Assembly: GCA_052387855.1 (NCBI GenBank) | Contig: JBQTIT010000025.1 | Span: forward strand, 1 to 64,000 | DNA: 64,000 nt | Source of the DNA: CAIYZT01 sp052387855 | Lineage (GTDB): Bacteria; Pseudomonadota; Alphaproteobacteria; Rhodobacterales; Rhodobacteraceae | Direction of reading: 5' to 3' | Program-made: the position numbers and the translations under genes | In this document: positions 8,954 through 17,318 of the stretch, piece by piece | Numbering within the stretch: the stretch's first letter is position 1 | Layout: each line of letters begins with the position of its first letter | Notes under the pieces: generated by a model | What the model saw: only the letters and a program-made list of their open reading frames with translations | Databases searched by the model: none | Told to the model about the DNA's origin: nothing

Positions 8954-9940
8954 TCAGGCCTTCTTCAGGTTCTTGGCCGATTCCTTGATGGCCGCGAACT
9001 GGCCCGACGGGCGGTAGCGCCACAGGTATTCGGGCAGGATGGCCGCCATCGGCGTCGGCTCGATCCCCAGGTCGGACAGGCCCCGCGCCCCGGCGGACAC
9101 CACGTTGTCAGACCGCAGGCTGGTCACCTGATCGCGCGTCAGCACGGTGTTCCCGATCAGCCCCCCCGTCAGCGCGCTGCCGAGGTCCAGCGCGGTGCCA
9201 AGAGCATTGCCCACCGCAAAGGGCAGGTTGACCACCAGACGGCGCCGGCGGATCAGGCCGAGCATCCGCCGGACCAGATCCCCAAGGCTGCCGGTTTCCG
9301 GCCCGCCAAGTTCGTACACCCCCGCCGGCGCGCGGCCCAGCGCCCCGGCAACGGCAGCGGCCGCCACGTCATCGACATAGACCGGCTGGAACAGGGTCCC
9401 GGCCCCGACCAGCGGCAGGACCGGCCCAAGCCGCGCCATCCCGGCAAAGCGGTTGAAAAAGCCGTCCTCGGTGCCGAAGATGACCGAGGGGCGCAGGATC
9501 ACGGCGCCGGGAAAGGCGGCAAGAACCGCCGCCTCGCCCGCGCCCTTGGTCTGGGCATAAAGGCTCGCCCCCGCCGGATCGGCGCCGATGGCCGAGATCT
9601 GCACAAGCTGCGCGACGCCCGCCGCCGCTGCCGCCCGCGCGATGCGCCCCGCGCCCGTCACCTGAACCGCGTCAAAGCTGTTGCGCCCGCCCCGGTCAAA
9701 GGTGCCGACGCAGTTGACCGCCGCATCGGCCCCCGCCAGCGCAGCGGCGACCAGCGCATCGTCGCGGATGTTGCAGAACACCGGCTCGACCTGCCCGACG
9801 GCGCCGTAGGTCTTGACGAAAAGCGCCTCGTTCGGGCGGCGCACGGCGACGCGCACACGCCAGCCCTCGCGCGCCAGCCGCTGCGCGATGTAGCGCCCGA
9901 CAAAGCCGGATCCGCCAAAGATCGTGACCAGTTTCGACAT
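8954..9940 (-). CDS. NAD(P)-binding protein, complex I NDUFA9 subunit family
   Basis: This 328-residue atypical short-chain dehydrogenase/reductase opens with the Rossmann motif VTIFGGSGFVGRYIAQRL and follows the pattern of the NDUFA9/39-kDa complex I accessory subunit family seen in alphaproteobacteria (DAAVNCVGTF near 85, QISAIGAD near 115, GAVILRPSVIFG near 145). NDUFA9 stabilises the quinone-binding arm of complex I and binds but does not turn over NADPH; whether this bacterial relative does so is inferred. The start at 9940 is the first ATG before the Rossmann strand; the longer frame upstream runs into the tRNA-Leu promoter. It is the first gene of a pair with uppP. Confidence 0.88.
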   Translation of the reverse strand: MSKLVTIFGGSGFVGRYIAQRLAREGWRVRVAVRRPNEALFVKTYGAVGQVEPVFCNIRDDALVAAALAGADAAVNCVGTFDRGGRNSFDAVQVTGAGRIARAAAAAGVAQLVQISAIGADPAGASLYAQTKGAGEAAVLAAFPGAVILRPSVIFGTEDGFFNRFAGMARLGPVLPLVGAGTLFQPVYVDDVAAAAVAGALGRAPAGVYELGGPETGSLGDLVRRMLGLIRRRRLVVNLPFAVGNALGTALDLGSALTGGLIGNTVLTRDQVTSLRSDNVVSAGARGLSDLGIEPTPMAAILPEYLWRYRPSGQFAAIKESAKNLKKA

Positions 9941-10064
9941 CTCGGTGACCCCTTTGGCGCCCGTTTGCTTGCGCCCCTGAATAGCTTTCACGCCCGGCGC
10001 GGGCAAGGGCCAAGCGCGGCGCCGGCGGCCCGTGGAATTTTCGCCGGCCCTGCGCCTTACCCCG

Positions 10065-10093
10065 TTGACTCCCCCCAAGCGCTTCTTTACATC
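10065..10093 (+). promoter_or_regulatory. Candidate sigma-70 promoter for tRNA-Leu
   Basis: TTGACT (10065-10070) and TACATC (10088-10093) are separated by 17 bp, and the -10 ends 15 bp before the mature tRNA 5' end. The -35 matches consensus at five of six positions, the -10 at three. Confidence 0.6.
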
Positions 10094-10108
10094 GCCCCTC
10101 ACGACATC

Positions 10109-10193
10109 GCCCAGATGGCGGAATTGGTAGACGCGCTGGTTTCAGGTACCAGTGTTGCAAGACGTGGAGGTTCGAGTCCTCTTCTGGGCACCA
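10109..10193 (+). tRNA. tRNA-Leu (CAG)
   Basis: An 85-nt class II tRNA: acceptor GCCCAGA pairs with TTCTGGGC, the anticodon stem CTGGT/ACCAG encloses loop TTCAGGT with anticodon CAG, a long variable arm follows, and the T arm GGAGG-TTCGAGT-CCTCT precedes an encoded CCA. It has its own promoter and terminator. Confidence 0.97.
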
Positions 10194-10205
10194 ATCTACC
10201 CAAAG

Positions 10206-10242
10206 ATCCTGCAACCTTGCCCGGTTGCGGGATTTTTCTTTT
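10206..10242 (+). terminator. Rho-independent terminator of tRNA-Leu
   Basis: ATCCTGCAACC (10206-10216) pairs with GGTTGCGGGAT (10223-10233) around a 6-nt loop, an 11-bp stem with one G-T pair, followed by TTTTCTTTT. Confidence 0.9.
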
Positions 10243-10371
10243 GGTTTGGCCGCCTTGCCCGGGTCGCTTGGCAAGGGTTGGCCGAAATCGCGCCCGGCAT
10301 GGCGGATTTCGTGCATTCCCCCGGCCAGAGGCGCACTATCCTGACCACAGCAGGCTGCCAAGGATCGCCCC

Positions 10372-11622
10372 ATGCGTTATTCCGGATTCCGCGTCATCGC
10401 CGAGGCCCTGAGCGGCCACAAGGGCTGGAAACCCGTCTGGCGCGATCCGGCACCGCAGGCCGAATATGACTACATCATCGTCGGCGGCGGCGGGCACGGG
10501 CTGGCGACCGCCTATTACCTTGCCAAGGAATTCCGTCAGGCCCGGATCGCCGTGCTGGAAAAATCCTATCTGGGCGGCGGCAACGTGGGGCGCAACACCA
10601 CCATCATCCGCTCCAATTACCTTCTGGACGGCAACGAGCCGTTCTACGAGTTCAGCCTGAAGCTGTGGGAGGGGCTGGAGCAGGATTTCAACTACAACGC
10701 CATGGTCAGCCAGCGCGGGATCATGAACCTGATCCACACCGACGCCCAGCGCGACGCCTTTACCCGGCGCGGCAACGGCATGATCCTGCATGGCGCCGAT
10801 GCGGTGCTGCTGAACCGCGAGCAGGTGCGCAGCATCTATCCCTTCCTGAATTTTGACGACGCCCGCTTTCCGATCAAGGGCGCGCTGGCGCAAAAGCGCG
10901 GCGGCACGGTGCGGCACGATGCGGTGGCCTGGGGCTATGCGCGCGGCGCCGACCTGCGCGGCGTGGACCTGATCCAGAACTGCGAAGTGACCGGCATGCG
11001 CATCGAGGATGGGCGCATCCGGGGGGTGGAAACGACGCGCGGCTATATCGGTGCGAAAAAGGTCGGGGTGGCAGTGGCCGGGTCATCGTCGCGGGTCATG
11101 TCCCATGCCGGCATGCGCCTGCCGATCGAAAGCCATGTGTTGCAGGCCTTTGTCTCTGAGGGGCTGAAGCCGCTGATCGACGGGGTGATGACCTTTGGCG
11201 CCGGGCATTTCTATGTCAGCCAGTCCGACAAGGGCGGCCTGGTCTTTGGCGGCGACATCGACGGCTACAACTCTTATGCCCAGCGCGGCAACCTGCCGGT
11301 GATCGAGGATGTGGCCGAGGGCGGCATGGCGCTGATGCCGATGATCGGCCGCGCGCGCCTGTTGCGCACCTGGGGCGGGGTGATGGACATGTCGATGGAC
11401 GGCTCGCCCATCATCGACCGCACCCATGTCGAGGGGCTCTATTTCAACGGCGGCTGGTGCTATGGCGGGTTCAAGGCGACGCCGGCCAGCGGCTGGTGCT
11501 TTGCGCATCTGCTGGCCAGGGACGAGCCGCACAAGACCGCCACGGCCTATCGGTTCGATCGGTTCCTGAAGGGGCTCATGATCGACGAAAAGGGTCAGGG
11601 CGCGACCCCGAACCTGCATTGA
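10372..11622 (+). CDS. mgdA: N-methylglutamate dehydrogenase subunit A (sarcosine oxidase beta-like)
   Basis: This 416-residue FAD protein is the catalytic subunit of a heterotetrameric amine oxidase/dehydrogenase that removes the methyl group of a secondary amino acid. It has the Rossmann motif DYIIVGGGGHGLATAYYLA near 33, the GGNVGRNTTIIRSNY segment, and RHDAVAWGYA at 181, where His182 corresponds to the histidine that carries covalent FMN in sarcosine oxidase beta. The ATG has AAGGA eight bases upstream. Sarcosine oxidase and N-methylglutamate dehydrogenase are paralogues; I prefer the latter because gmaS and mgsABC lie 35 kb away and the delta-like subunit has the cysteine-free form. Substrate remains an inference. 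Confidence 0.8.
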   Translation: MRYSGFRVIAEALSGHKGWKPVWRDPAPQAEYDYIIVGGGGHGLATAYYLAKEFRQARIAVLEKSYLGGGNVGRNTTIIRSNYLLDGNEPFYEFSLKLWEGLEQDFNYNAMVSQRGIMNLIHTDAQRDAFTRRGNGMILHGADAVLLNREQVRSIYPFLNFDDARFPIKGALAQKRGGTVRHDAVAWGYARGADLRGVDLIQNCEVTGMRIEDGRIRGVETTRGYIGAKKVGVAVAGSSSRVMSHAGMRLPIESHVLQAFVSEGLKPLIDGVMTFGAGHFYVSQSDKGGLVFGGDIDGYNSYAQRGNLPVIEDVAEGGMALMPMIGRARLLRTWGGVMDMSMDGSPIIDRTHVEGLYFNGGWCYGGFKATPASGWCFAHLLARDEPHKTATAYRFDRFLKGLMIDEKGQGATPNLH

Positions 11623-11659
11623 GATCATGGTGACCCCGGGCTCCGAACTGAAAGATCCT

Positions 11660-11860
11660 TTCCTGGCAGATTTGCTCAAAGCAAATCTGTCCGCGCCTGC
11701 CTGCCCCTTGGCAGGCGCGATTCCGCGCCAGCCCAGGCAGGCGCGGACAGATTGGACAGGTCGGCCTGCTGCACCACGCCCCTTGCCCGACGCCTTGCGG
11801 CTTTCGGGCAACGGACCGGGAAAGGCTGCCCCGCAGCCTTTCCTGATCGGTCCGACCCCC
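11660..11860. repeat. Multi-hairpin element between mgdA and mgdB
   Basis: Within the 267-bp gap of the mgd operon four long perfect stems follow each other. CAGATTTGCT/AGCAAATCTG lies at 11667-11689. A 17-bp stem CTGTCCGCGCCTGCCTG lies at 11687-11703 with 11734-11750, itself enclosing GGCGCG/CGCGCC. TTGCCCGA/TCGGGCAA lies near 11783-11811. CGGACCG..CGGTCCG encloses GGAAAGGCTGC/GCAGCCTTTCC at 11812-11854. The last recalls the GGAAAGGC/GCCTTTCC hairpin of the array at 1-740. No gene or long T-run is present. It could be a dispersed repeat or an RNA-processing and attenuation structure. Confidence 0.75.
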
Positions 11861-11889
11861 CATTTCCCGACCTGCGAAAGACCCGGCGC

Positions 11890-12174
11890 ATGATCATCCC
11901 CCACCCCATCCTTGGCCCCCGCGACGCGCAGGAATTCGTCTATCTCGGCGATGCCAGCCTGATTGAACGCCCCGACGGGCTGACCGCCAGCGCCCAGGAG
12001 ATGCACGACTATACCTATCTGCGCACCAACCCGGCAGGCGAGCACCGCGAGCTGTGGTATCACGAACAGGGCGACCGTTCCTGGCTGGTGGTCACGCGCA
12101 ACACGTTGACGCATGACATCCTGAAGGTCGAACTGGCCCGCGACGTGGCCCGTCAGAAAGGGCGCGGAAAATGA
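11890..12174 (+). CDS. mgdB: N-methylglutamate dehydrogenase subunit B (sarcosine oxidase delta-like)
   Basis: This small 94-residue subunit matches the delta subunit of heterotetrameric sarcosine oxidase in length and in the blocks EFVYLGDA, LRTNPAGEHRELWYH and VVTRNTLTHDI. In sarcosine oxidase delta the N-terminus is of the form CPxCGPR and, with a later Cys and His, binds zinc. Here it reads IPHPILGPRD and the whole protein contains no cysteine, so that zinc site is absent. I take this HPxLGPRD form as the N-methylglutamate dehydrogenase clade. The stop overlaps the mgdC start (ATGA). It starts 267 bp after mgdA because of the intervening hairpin element. Confidence 0.82.
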   Translation: MIIPHPILGPRDAQEFVYLGDASLIERPDGLTASAQEMHDYTYLRTNPAGEHRELWYHEQGDRSWLVVTRNTLTHDILKVELARDVARQKGRGK

Positions 12175-15119
12175 CCCAAAGCAACCGCATCGCCGGCGGC
12201 CAGATCGACCGCGCGCAGACCCTGCGCTTTGCCTTTGACGGGCGCGCCTACACCGGCCACCCCGGCGACACGCTGGCCTCGGCGCTCCTGGCCAATGGCG
12301 TGCGGCTGATGGGCCGCAGTTTCAAGTACCACCGCCCGCGCGGCCCGCTCTCGGCCGGCTCCGAAGAGCCCAACGCGCTGGTCGAACTGCGTTCCGGCGC
12401 GCGGTGCGAACCCAACACCCGCGCCACCGTGGCCGAGTTGTTCGACGGGCTTGAGGCCGCCAGCCAGAACCGCTGGCCCAGCCTTGCCTTTGACGCGCTG
12501 TCGATCAACGACCGGCTGAACAGCTTTTTCACCGCCGGTTTCTACTACAAGACATTCATGTGGCCCGCCGCCTTCTGGGAAAAGGTCTATGAGCCGATCA
12601 TCCGCCGCGCCGCAGGCCTGGGCGCGCTGTCGCGGCTGGAGGACCCCGACACCTACGACAAGGGCTATCTGCACTGCGACCTTTTGGTGATCGGCGCCGG
12701 TCCGGCCGGGCTGATGGCGGCGCTGACCGCCGGGCGCGCCGGGTTGCGGGTGATCCTGGCGGACGAGGATTTCCGCATGGGCGGCCGCCTGAACGCCGAG
12801 ACCCATGCCATAGCCGACCAGAGCGGCGCCGACTGGGCGGCGGGCGCGGTGGCCGAACTGGCCAGCCTGCCCTCGGTCCGCCTGATGACGCGCACCACGG
12901 TCCTGGGCGCCTTTGACCACGGCATCTATTCGGCGGTCGAGCGGGTCAGCGACCATCTGCCGGTCCCCGCGCCGGGCAAGCCGCGCCAGACGCTGTGGCG
13001 GATCTATTCTGCCCACGCGATCCTTGCCGGCGGCGCGACGGAGCGGCCGATCGCGTTCGAGAACAACGACCGGCCCGGCATCATGCTGGCGGGCGCGCTG
13101 CGCGCCTATGCCAACCGCTGGGGCGTGGCGGCGGGGGACCGGGTGGCGGTCTTTACCAACAACGACGACGGCCTGCGCAGCGCCACCGATCTGCAAGCGC
13201 GCGGCGTGCAGGTGGTGGCGGTGATCGACGCCCGGGCCGAGGGGCCGCTCTTGCCCGGCATCCGGCATCTCAAGGGCGCCATGGTGACCGACACCGCCGG
13301 CCGGCTGGGCCTGTCCTCGATCACCATCCGCCATGCGGACGGCCGCGCCGAAACCATCGCGGCCAATGCGCTGGGCGTCTCGGGCGGCTGGAATCCGAAC
13401 GTCAACATCACCTCGCACCACCGCTCGCGCCCCGAGTGGCGGGACGACATCGCGGCCTTTGTCCCCGGCCCGGGTGGCCCGGTGCGCCTGCGCGCCGCCG
13501 GCGCGGCGGCGGGCGATCTGTCAACCCATGGCGCGCTGAAATCCGGCGCCGAGGCGGCGCGGCAGATCGCCGAGGCGCTGGGCCGCCAGGCCCCCTATGC
13601 CCTGCCCGGGGCCGAGGATGCGCCGGTCAGCATCACCCCGCTGTGGCACGTTCCCCACGGCAAGGGCCGCGCCTGGATCGACCAGCAGAACGATGTCACC
13701 GTCAAGGACATCAAGCTGGCGCATCAGGAGAATTTCACATCGGTCGAGCATCTGAAGCGCTACACCACGCTGGGCATGGCGACCGATCAGGGCAAGACCG
13801 GCAATGTCATCGGCCTGGCGCTGATGGCGGAGCTTACCGGCCAGTCGATCCCTGAAACCGGCACCACCGTCTACCGCCCCCCCTATACCCCCGTCGCCAT
13901 GGGCGCGCTGGCGGGCCGCTCGCGCGGAAAGGAATTCAAGCCCTTCCGCCTGACCCCCTCGCACAAATGGGCATCGGAACAGGGTGCGGTCTTTGTCGAG
14001 GTCGGCAACTGGCTGCGCACCCAGTGGATCCCGCGCGACGGTGAAACCACATGGCGCCAGTCGGTCGACCGCGAGGTGCTTGCCACCCGCGCCTCGGTCG
14101 GCATCTGCGATGTGACCACGCTGGGCAAGATCGACATCCAGGGCACCGATGCCGGCGCCTTCCTGGACCGGGTCTATGCCAACACCTTTTCCACCCTCGC
14201 CATCGGCAAATGCCGCTACGGGCTGATGCTGCGCGAGGATGGCATGGTGTTCGACGACGGCACCACGGCTCGGATGGGGCAGAACGAATATGTCATGACC
14301 ACGACCACGGCCAATGCCGTGACCGTGTTCCGGCATCTGGAATTCTGCCGCCAGTGCCTCTGGCCCGATCTTGACGTGCAGATGATCTCGACCACCGAGG
14401 CCTGGGCGCAATTTTCGGTTGCCGGGCCGAACGCGCGGCGGCTTCTGGCCAAGATCGTCGATCAGGACATCTCGGACGCCGCCTTTCCCTATATGGCCGC
14501 CGGCAACATCACCGTCTGCGGCGGCCTGCGGGCGCGGCTTTTCCGCATCTCGTTCTCGGGCGAGCTTGCCTATGAAATCGCTGTGTCCACCCGCTATGGC
14601 GACGCGCTGATCCGCAAGCTGGTCGAGGCGGGGCAGGAATTTGACGCGGTGGTCTACGGCACCGAGGCGCTGGGGGTCATGCGCATCGAAAAGGGCCATG
14701 TCGCTGGGGGCGAGCTGAATGGGCAATCCTCGGCGCTGAACATGGGTCTGGGCAAGATGGTGTCGAAGAAGAAGGACGCCATCGGCGTTGCCCTGTCGCT
14801 GCGCGAGGGGATGAACGATGCCGGCGGTTATCGCCTTGTCGGCGTGCGCCCGGTCGATCCCAAGGCCGGCATCTCGGCCGGCAGCCATTTCCTGCCCCTC
14901 GGCGCCGCGCCGACGGCCGAGAACGATGGCGGCTGGCTGACATCAAAGGTCTACTCGCCGCATCTCGGCTGTGACATCGCGCTGGGGTATCTCAAGGCCG
15001 GCGATCAGAAGATCGGCAGCCGGATGCGCGCGGTGAACCTGTTGACCGGCACCGATACCGAGGTCGAGATCGTCTCGCCCCATTTCTTTGACCCGGAAGG
15101 AGAGCGCCTGCGTGCTTGA
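12171..15119 (+). CDS. mgdC: N-methylglutamate dehydrogenase subunit C (sarcosine oxidase alpha-like)
   Basis: This 982-residue subunit has the architecture of sarcosine oxidase alpha. An N-terminal ferredoxin-like domain without cluster cysteines (about 20-105) precedes a pyridine-nucleotide-binding domain (LLVIGAGPAGLMAAL near 172 and a second nucleotide fold near 310). From about 600 a GcvT-type tetrahydrofolate-binding domain follows (VGICDVTTLGKIDIQG, then the C-terminal barrel). In the family the folate domain captures the methylene group released by the FAD subunit as 5,10-methylene-tetrahydrofolate. Overlaps with mgdB (ATGA) and mgdD (8 bp) show a single translational unit. The name depends on pathway context, as for mgdA. 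Confidence 0.83.
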   Translation: MTQSNRIAGGQIDRAQTLRFAFDGRAYTGHPGDTLASALLANGVRLMGRSFKYHRPRGPLSAGSEEPNALVELRSGARCEPNTRATVAELFDGLEAASQNRWPSLAFDALSINDRLNSFFTAGFYYKTFMWPAAFWEKVYEPIIRRAAGLGALSRLEDPDTYDKGYLHCDLLVIGAGPAGLMAALTAGRAGLRVILADEDFRMGGRLNAETHAIADQSGADWAAGAVAELASLPSVRLMTRTTVLGAFDHGIYSAVERVSDHLPVPAPGKPRQTLWRIYSAHAILAGGATERPIAFENNDRPGIMLAGALRAYANRWGVAAGDRVAVFTNNDDGLRSATDLQARGVQVVAVIDARAEGPLLPGIRHLKGAMVTDTAGRLGLSSITIRHADGRAETIAANALGVSGGWNPNVNITSHHRSRPEWRDDIAAFVPGPGGPVRLRAAGAAAGDLSTHGALKSGAEAARQIAEALGRQAPYALPGAEDAPVSITPLWHVPHGKGRAWIDQQNDVTVKDIKLAHQENFTSVEHLKRYTTLGMATDQGKTGNVIGLALMAELTGQSIPETGTTVYRPPYTPVAMGALAGRSRGKEFKPFRLTPSHKWASEQGAVFVEVGNWLRTQWIPRDGETTWRQSVDREVLATRASVGICDVTTLGKIDIQGTDAGAFLDRVYANTFSTLAIGKCRYGLMLREDGMVFDDGTTARMGQNEYVMTTTTANAVTVFRHLEFCRQCLWPDLDVQMISTTEAWAQFSVAGPNARRLLAKIVDQDISDAAFPYMAAGNITVCGGLRARLFRISFSGELAYEIAVSTRYGDALIRKLVEAGQEFDAVVYGTEALGVMRIEKGHVAGGELNGQSSALNMGLGKMVSKKKDAIGVALSLREGMNDAGGYRLVGVRPVDPKAGISAGSHFLPLGAAPTAENDGGWLTSKVYSPHLGCDIALGYLKAGDQKIGSRMRAVNLLTGTDTEVEIVSPHFFDPEGERLRA

Positions 15120-15666
15120 TCCCATCACCGCCTTTGGCCGGGCCGCGGCCGAGACCGTCACCATTGGCCCCTATGCCATCACCGAGCGTTTTGACGTCGC
15201 GCTGGCCTCGCTCGCGCAGAGGCGCGGCATGGAGGCGGCGCTGGCCGGTGCCGCGAAAAAGGCCGGCCTGCCTCTGCCGGGCCCCGCCGCCGCCGAGGCG
15301 GGCGCGCCCTGGTCGGCCTTCTGGATGACGCCCGAGATGTGGATGGTCGAGGCGCCCTTTGCCAGCCACGAGGACATCGCCGCGCACCTGAAGGCGATCT
15401 TTGGCGAAGCCGCCTCGATCACCGAGCAGTCTGACGCCTGGGTGCGGCTGGACCTTGCCGCGCCCGATCTGGGCCCGCTCATGGAACGGCTGACCAACAT
15501 TGATCTGGCCACCAAGCCCGTCGGCTTTGCCGCGCGCACGGTGATCGAGCATCTGGGGGTGTTCCTGATCAAGCGCGGCGCCGGCGAGGTCACGCTTTAC
15601 GGCCCCCGCGCCTCGGCCGGCAGCCTGCTGCATGCGCTGGAGGTTGCGGCAAGGTCGGTGCTCTGA
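15112..15666 (+). CDS. mgdD: N-methylglutamate dehydrogenase subunit D (sarcosine oxidase gamma-like)
   Basis: This 184-residue protein corresponds to the gamma subunit of heterotetrameric sarcosine oxidase, a distant GcvT-like fold that completes the complex. I chose the GTG at 15112 because GGAAGGAG lies nine bases upstream and it overlaps the mgdC stop by 8 bp, typical of this operon; a TTG at 15088 in frame has no such site. It retains the family pattern PWSAFWMTPEMWMVEAP near residue 64 and a conserved end (LIKRGAGEVTLYGPRASA). It closes the mgdABCD operon; the next gene has its own promoter. Confidence 0.82.
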   Translation: MLDPITAFGRAAAETVTIGPYAITERFDVALASLAQRRGMEAALAGAAKKAGLPLPGPAAAEAGAPWSAFWMTPEMWMVEAPFASHEDIAAHLKAIFGEAASITEQSDAWVRLDLAAPDLGPLMERLTNIDLATKPVGFAARTVIEHLGVFLIKRGAGEVTLYGPRASAGSLLHALEVAARSVL

Positions 15667-15699
15667 GCGGACCAAACCGCCGGCCCCCCGGCGCAAAGG

Positions 15700-15728
15700 T
15701 TGACCCCTTTTGACGCTGCCGATAGGAC
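15700..15728 (+). promoter_or_regulatory. Candidate sigma-70 promoter of the rnd-kdsD-lptCAB operon
   Basis: TTGACC (15700-15705) and TAGGAC (15723-15728) are 17 bp apart and lie 33 bp before the rnd start. This is the only good pair in the gap after mgdD. Confidence 0.5.
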
Positions 15729-15760
15729 AGGGGGCAAGCGCTGCCAGTCAAGGATGCCCC

Positions 15761-16375
15761 GTGACCATTTTCCTGCACATGAACGACCTGCCCGACGGGC
15801 TTTCCCTGGGCGCGGTCGTCGCCGTCGACACCGAAACCATGGGGCTTGACCCGCGCCGCGACCGGCTGTGCCTGGTGCAGCTTTCGGACGGCAGGGGCGA
15901 TGCGCATCTGGTGCAGATCGCCCGGGGCCAGACCGAGGCGCCCAACCTGGTGCGCCTGCTGGCCGACCCTGCGGTGCTGAAGCTGTTCCATTTTGCCCGC
16001 TTTGACATCGCGGCCCTGCACAAGGCGCTGGGCGTCACCACCGCGCCGGTCTGGTGCACCAAGATCGCCTCGAAACTGGTGCGCACCTATACCGACCGGC
16101 ACGGGCTGAAATACCTCTTGCAGGATTATGTCGGGGTCGATGTGTCCAAGGCGCAGCAGACCTCTGACTGGGGCGCCCAGACGCTGACCGAGGCGCAGCG
16201 CGACTATGCGGCGTCCGATGTCCTTTACCTTCACAAACTGAAAGCCGCGCTTGAGCCTGTCCTGGCGCGCGAGGGGCGCACCGCGCTGGCGCAGTCCTGC
16301 TTTGACTTTCTGCCGACCCGCGCGGTGCTGGACCTGATGGGCTATGACGAACCCAATGACCTTTTCCACCACTGA
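15761..16375 (+). CDS. Ribonuclease D family 3'-5' exonuclease (short form)
   Basis: This 204-residue DEDDy exonuclease has the motifs VDTETMGL (Asp and Glu), FHFARFDIAAL (Asp) and YAASDVLYL (Tyr and Asp). It corresponds to the catalytic domain of RNase D without the HRDC domains, the short form common in alphaproteobacteria, and would trim RNA 3' ends. The GTG at 15761 is preceded by AAGGA eight bases upstream; an in-frame upstream extension overlaps the promoter and is rejected. It leads the operon with kdsD and lptCAB, whose first genes overlap. Confidence 0.9.
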   Translation: MTIFLHMNDLPDGLSLGAVVAVDTETMGLDPRRDRLCLVQLSDGRGDAHLVQIARGQTEAPNLVRLLADPAVLKLFHFARFDIAALHKALGVTTAPVWCTKIASKLVRTYTDRHGLKYLLQDYVGVDVSKAQQTSDWGAQTLTEAQRDYAASDVLYLHKLKAALEPVLAREGRTALAQSCFDFLPTRAVLDLMGYDEPNDLFHH

Positions 16376-17318
16376 CCTTTTGGCCACCGCGCGGCGGGTG
16401 ATCGCGCGCGAGGCCGAGGCGCTGGCGCTCCTGGGCGACAGCCTTGGTGAAAGCCTGGGCGATGCCGCCCGCCTGATCCTGGCGGCCAGGGGCCGCGTCA
16501 TCGTCACCGGCATGGGCAAGTCCGGCCACATCGCGCGCAAGATCGCGGCCACCTTCGCCTCGACCGGCACGCCGGCGCATTTCGTGCATCCGGCCGAGGC
16601 GAGCCATGGCGATCTGGGCATGGTGACGACGGGCGACGTGGTGCTGGCCTTGTCGAACTCGGGCGAGACGAGCGAGCTGGCCGACATCGTCGCCCACACC
16701 CGCCGCTTTGGCATTCCGCTGATCGCCATCGCCGCGCGCGAGGGCAGCTCGCTGATGCGGCAGGCCGATGTGGGCATCCTGTTGCCCGATGCGCCCGAGG
16801 CCTGCGCCACAGGCATCGTGCCGACCACCTCGACCACCATGGCGCTGGCGCTGGGCGATGCGCTGGCGGTCGCGCTGATGGAACATCGCCAGTTCACGCC
16901 CGAGCATTTCCGCATGTTCCATCCCGGCGGGCGGCTCGGGGCCAAGCTGCTGAAGGTGCGCGATCTGATGCACGCCGAGGTGCCGATGGTCGATGTTTCC
17001 ACCCCGATGGCCGAGGCGCTGTTGCAGATCAGCGCCCGGGGCTTTGGCGTCGTCGGCGTGGCCGATGCGGCCGGGGCGCTGCGCGGCATCGTCACCGACG
17101 GCGACCTGCGGCGCCACATGGCGGGGCTCTTGGACCTTGCCGCCGGCGACGTCATGACCCCCGCCCCGCGCACCGTCGCCCCCGGCGCGCTGGCCGAGCA
17201 GGCGCTGGCGATCATGAACGAGCGCAAGATCACCTGCCTTCTGGTGGTCGAACCCGGGTCGGACCGTGCCGAGGGCATCCTGCACATCCATGACTGCCTG
17301 CGCGCCGGCGTGATCTGA
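16344..17318 (+). CDS. kdsD: Arabinose-5-phosphate isomerase (KpsF/GutQ family)
   Basis: The 324-residue enzyme interconverts ribulose 5-phosphate and arabinose 5-phosphate, the first step of Kdo synthesis for lipopolysaccharide. A SIS domain (VTGMGKSGHIARKIAATFAS near 52, ALSNSGETSELAD near 98) is followed by two CBS domains (about 205-320). Two in-frame ATGs are possible, 16344 and 16356, both inside the end of the upstream gene and neither with a strong Shine-Dalgarno, so translation is probably coupled. Its stop overlaps the lptC start (TGATG). The Kdo activating enzyme kdsB lies in the polysaccharide cluster at 28 kb. Confidence 0.95.
   Translation: MTNPMTFSTTDLLATARRVIAREAEALALLGDSLGESLGDAARLILAARGRVIVTGMGKSGHIARKIAATFASTGTPAHFVHPAEASHGDLGMVTTGDVVLALSNSGETSELADIVAHTRRFGIPLIAIAAREGSSLMRQADVGILLPDAPEACATGIVPTTSTTMALALGDALAVALMEHRQFTPEHFRMFHPGGRLGAKLLKVRDLMHAEVPMVDVSTPMAEALLQISARGFGVVGVADAAGALRGIVTDGDLRRHMAGLLDLAAGDVMTPAPRTVAPGALAEQALAIMNERKITCLLVVEPGSDRAEGILHIHDCLRAGVI

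Noticed and set aside
10372..15666. Calling this operon sarcosine oxidase soxBDAG
   Set aside because: The fold and order are the same, but the cysteine-free delta subunit and the presence of gmaS and mgsABC favour N-methylglutamate dehydrogenase. The alternative remains open.
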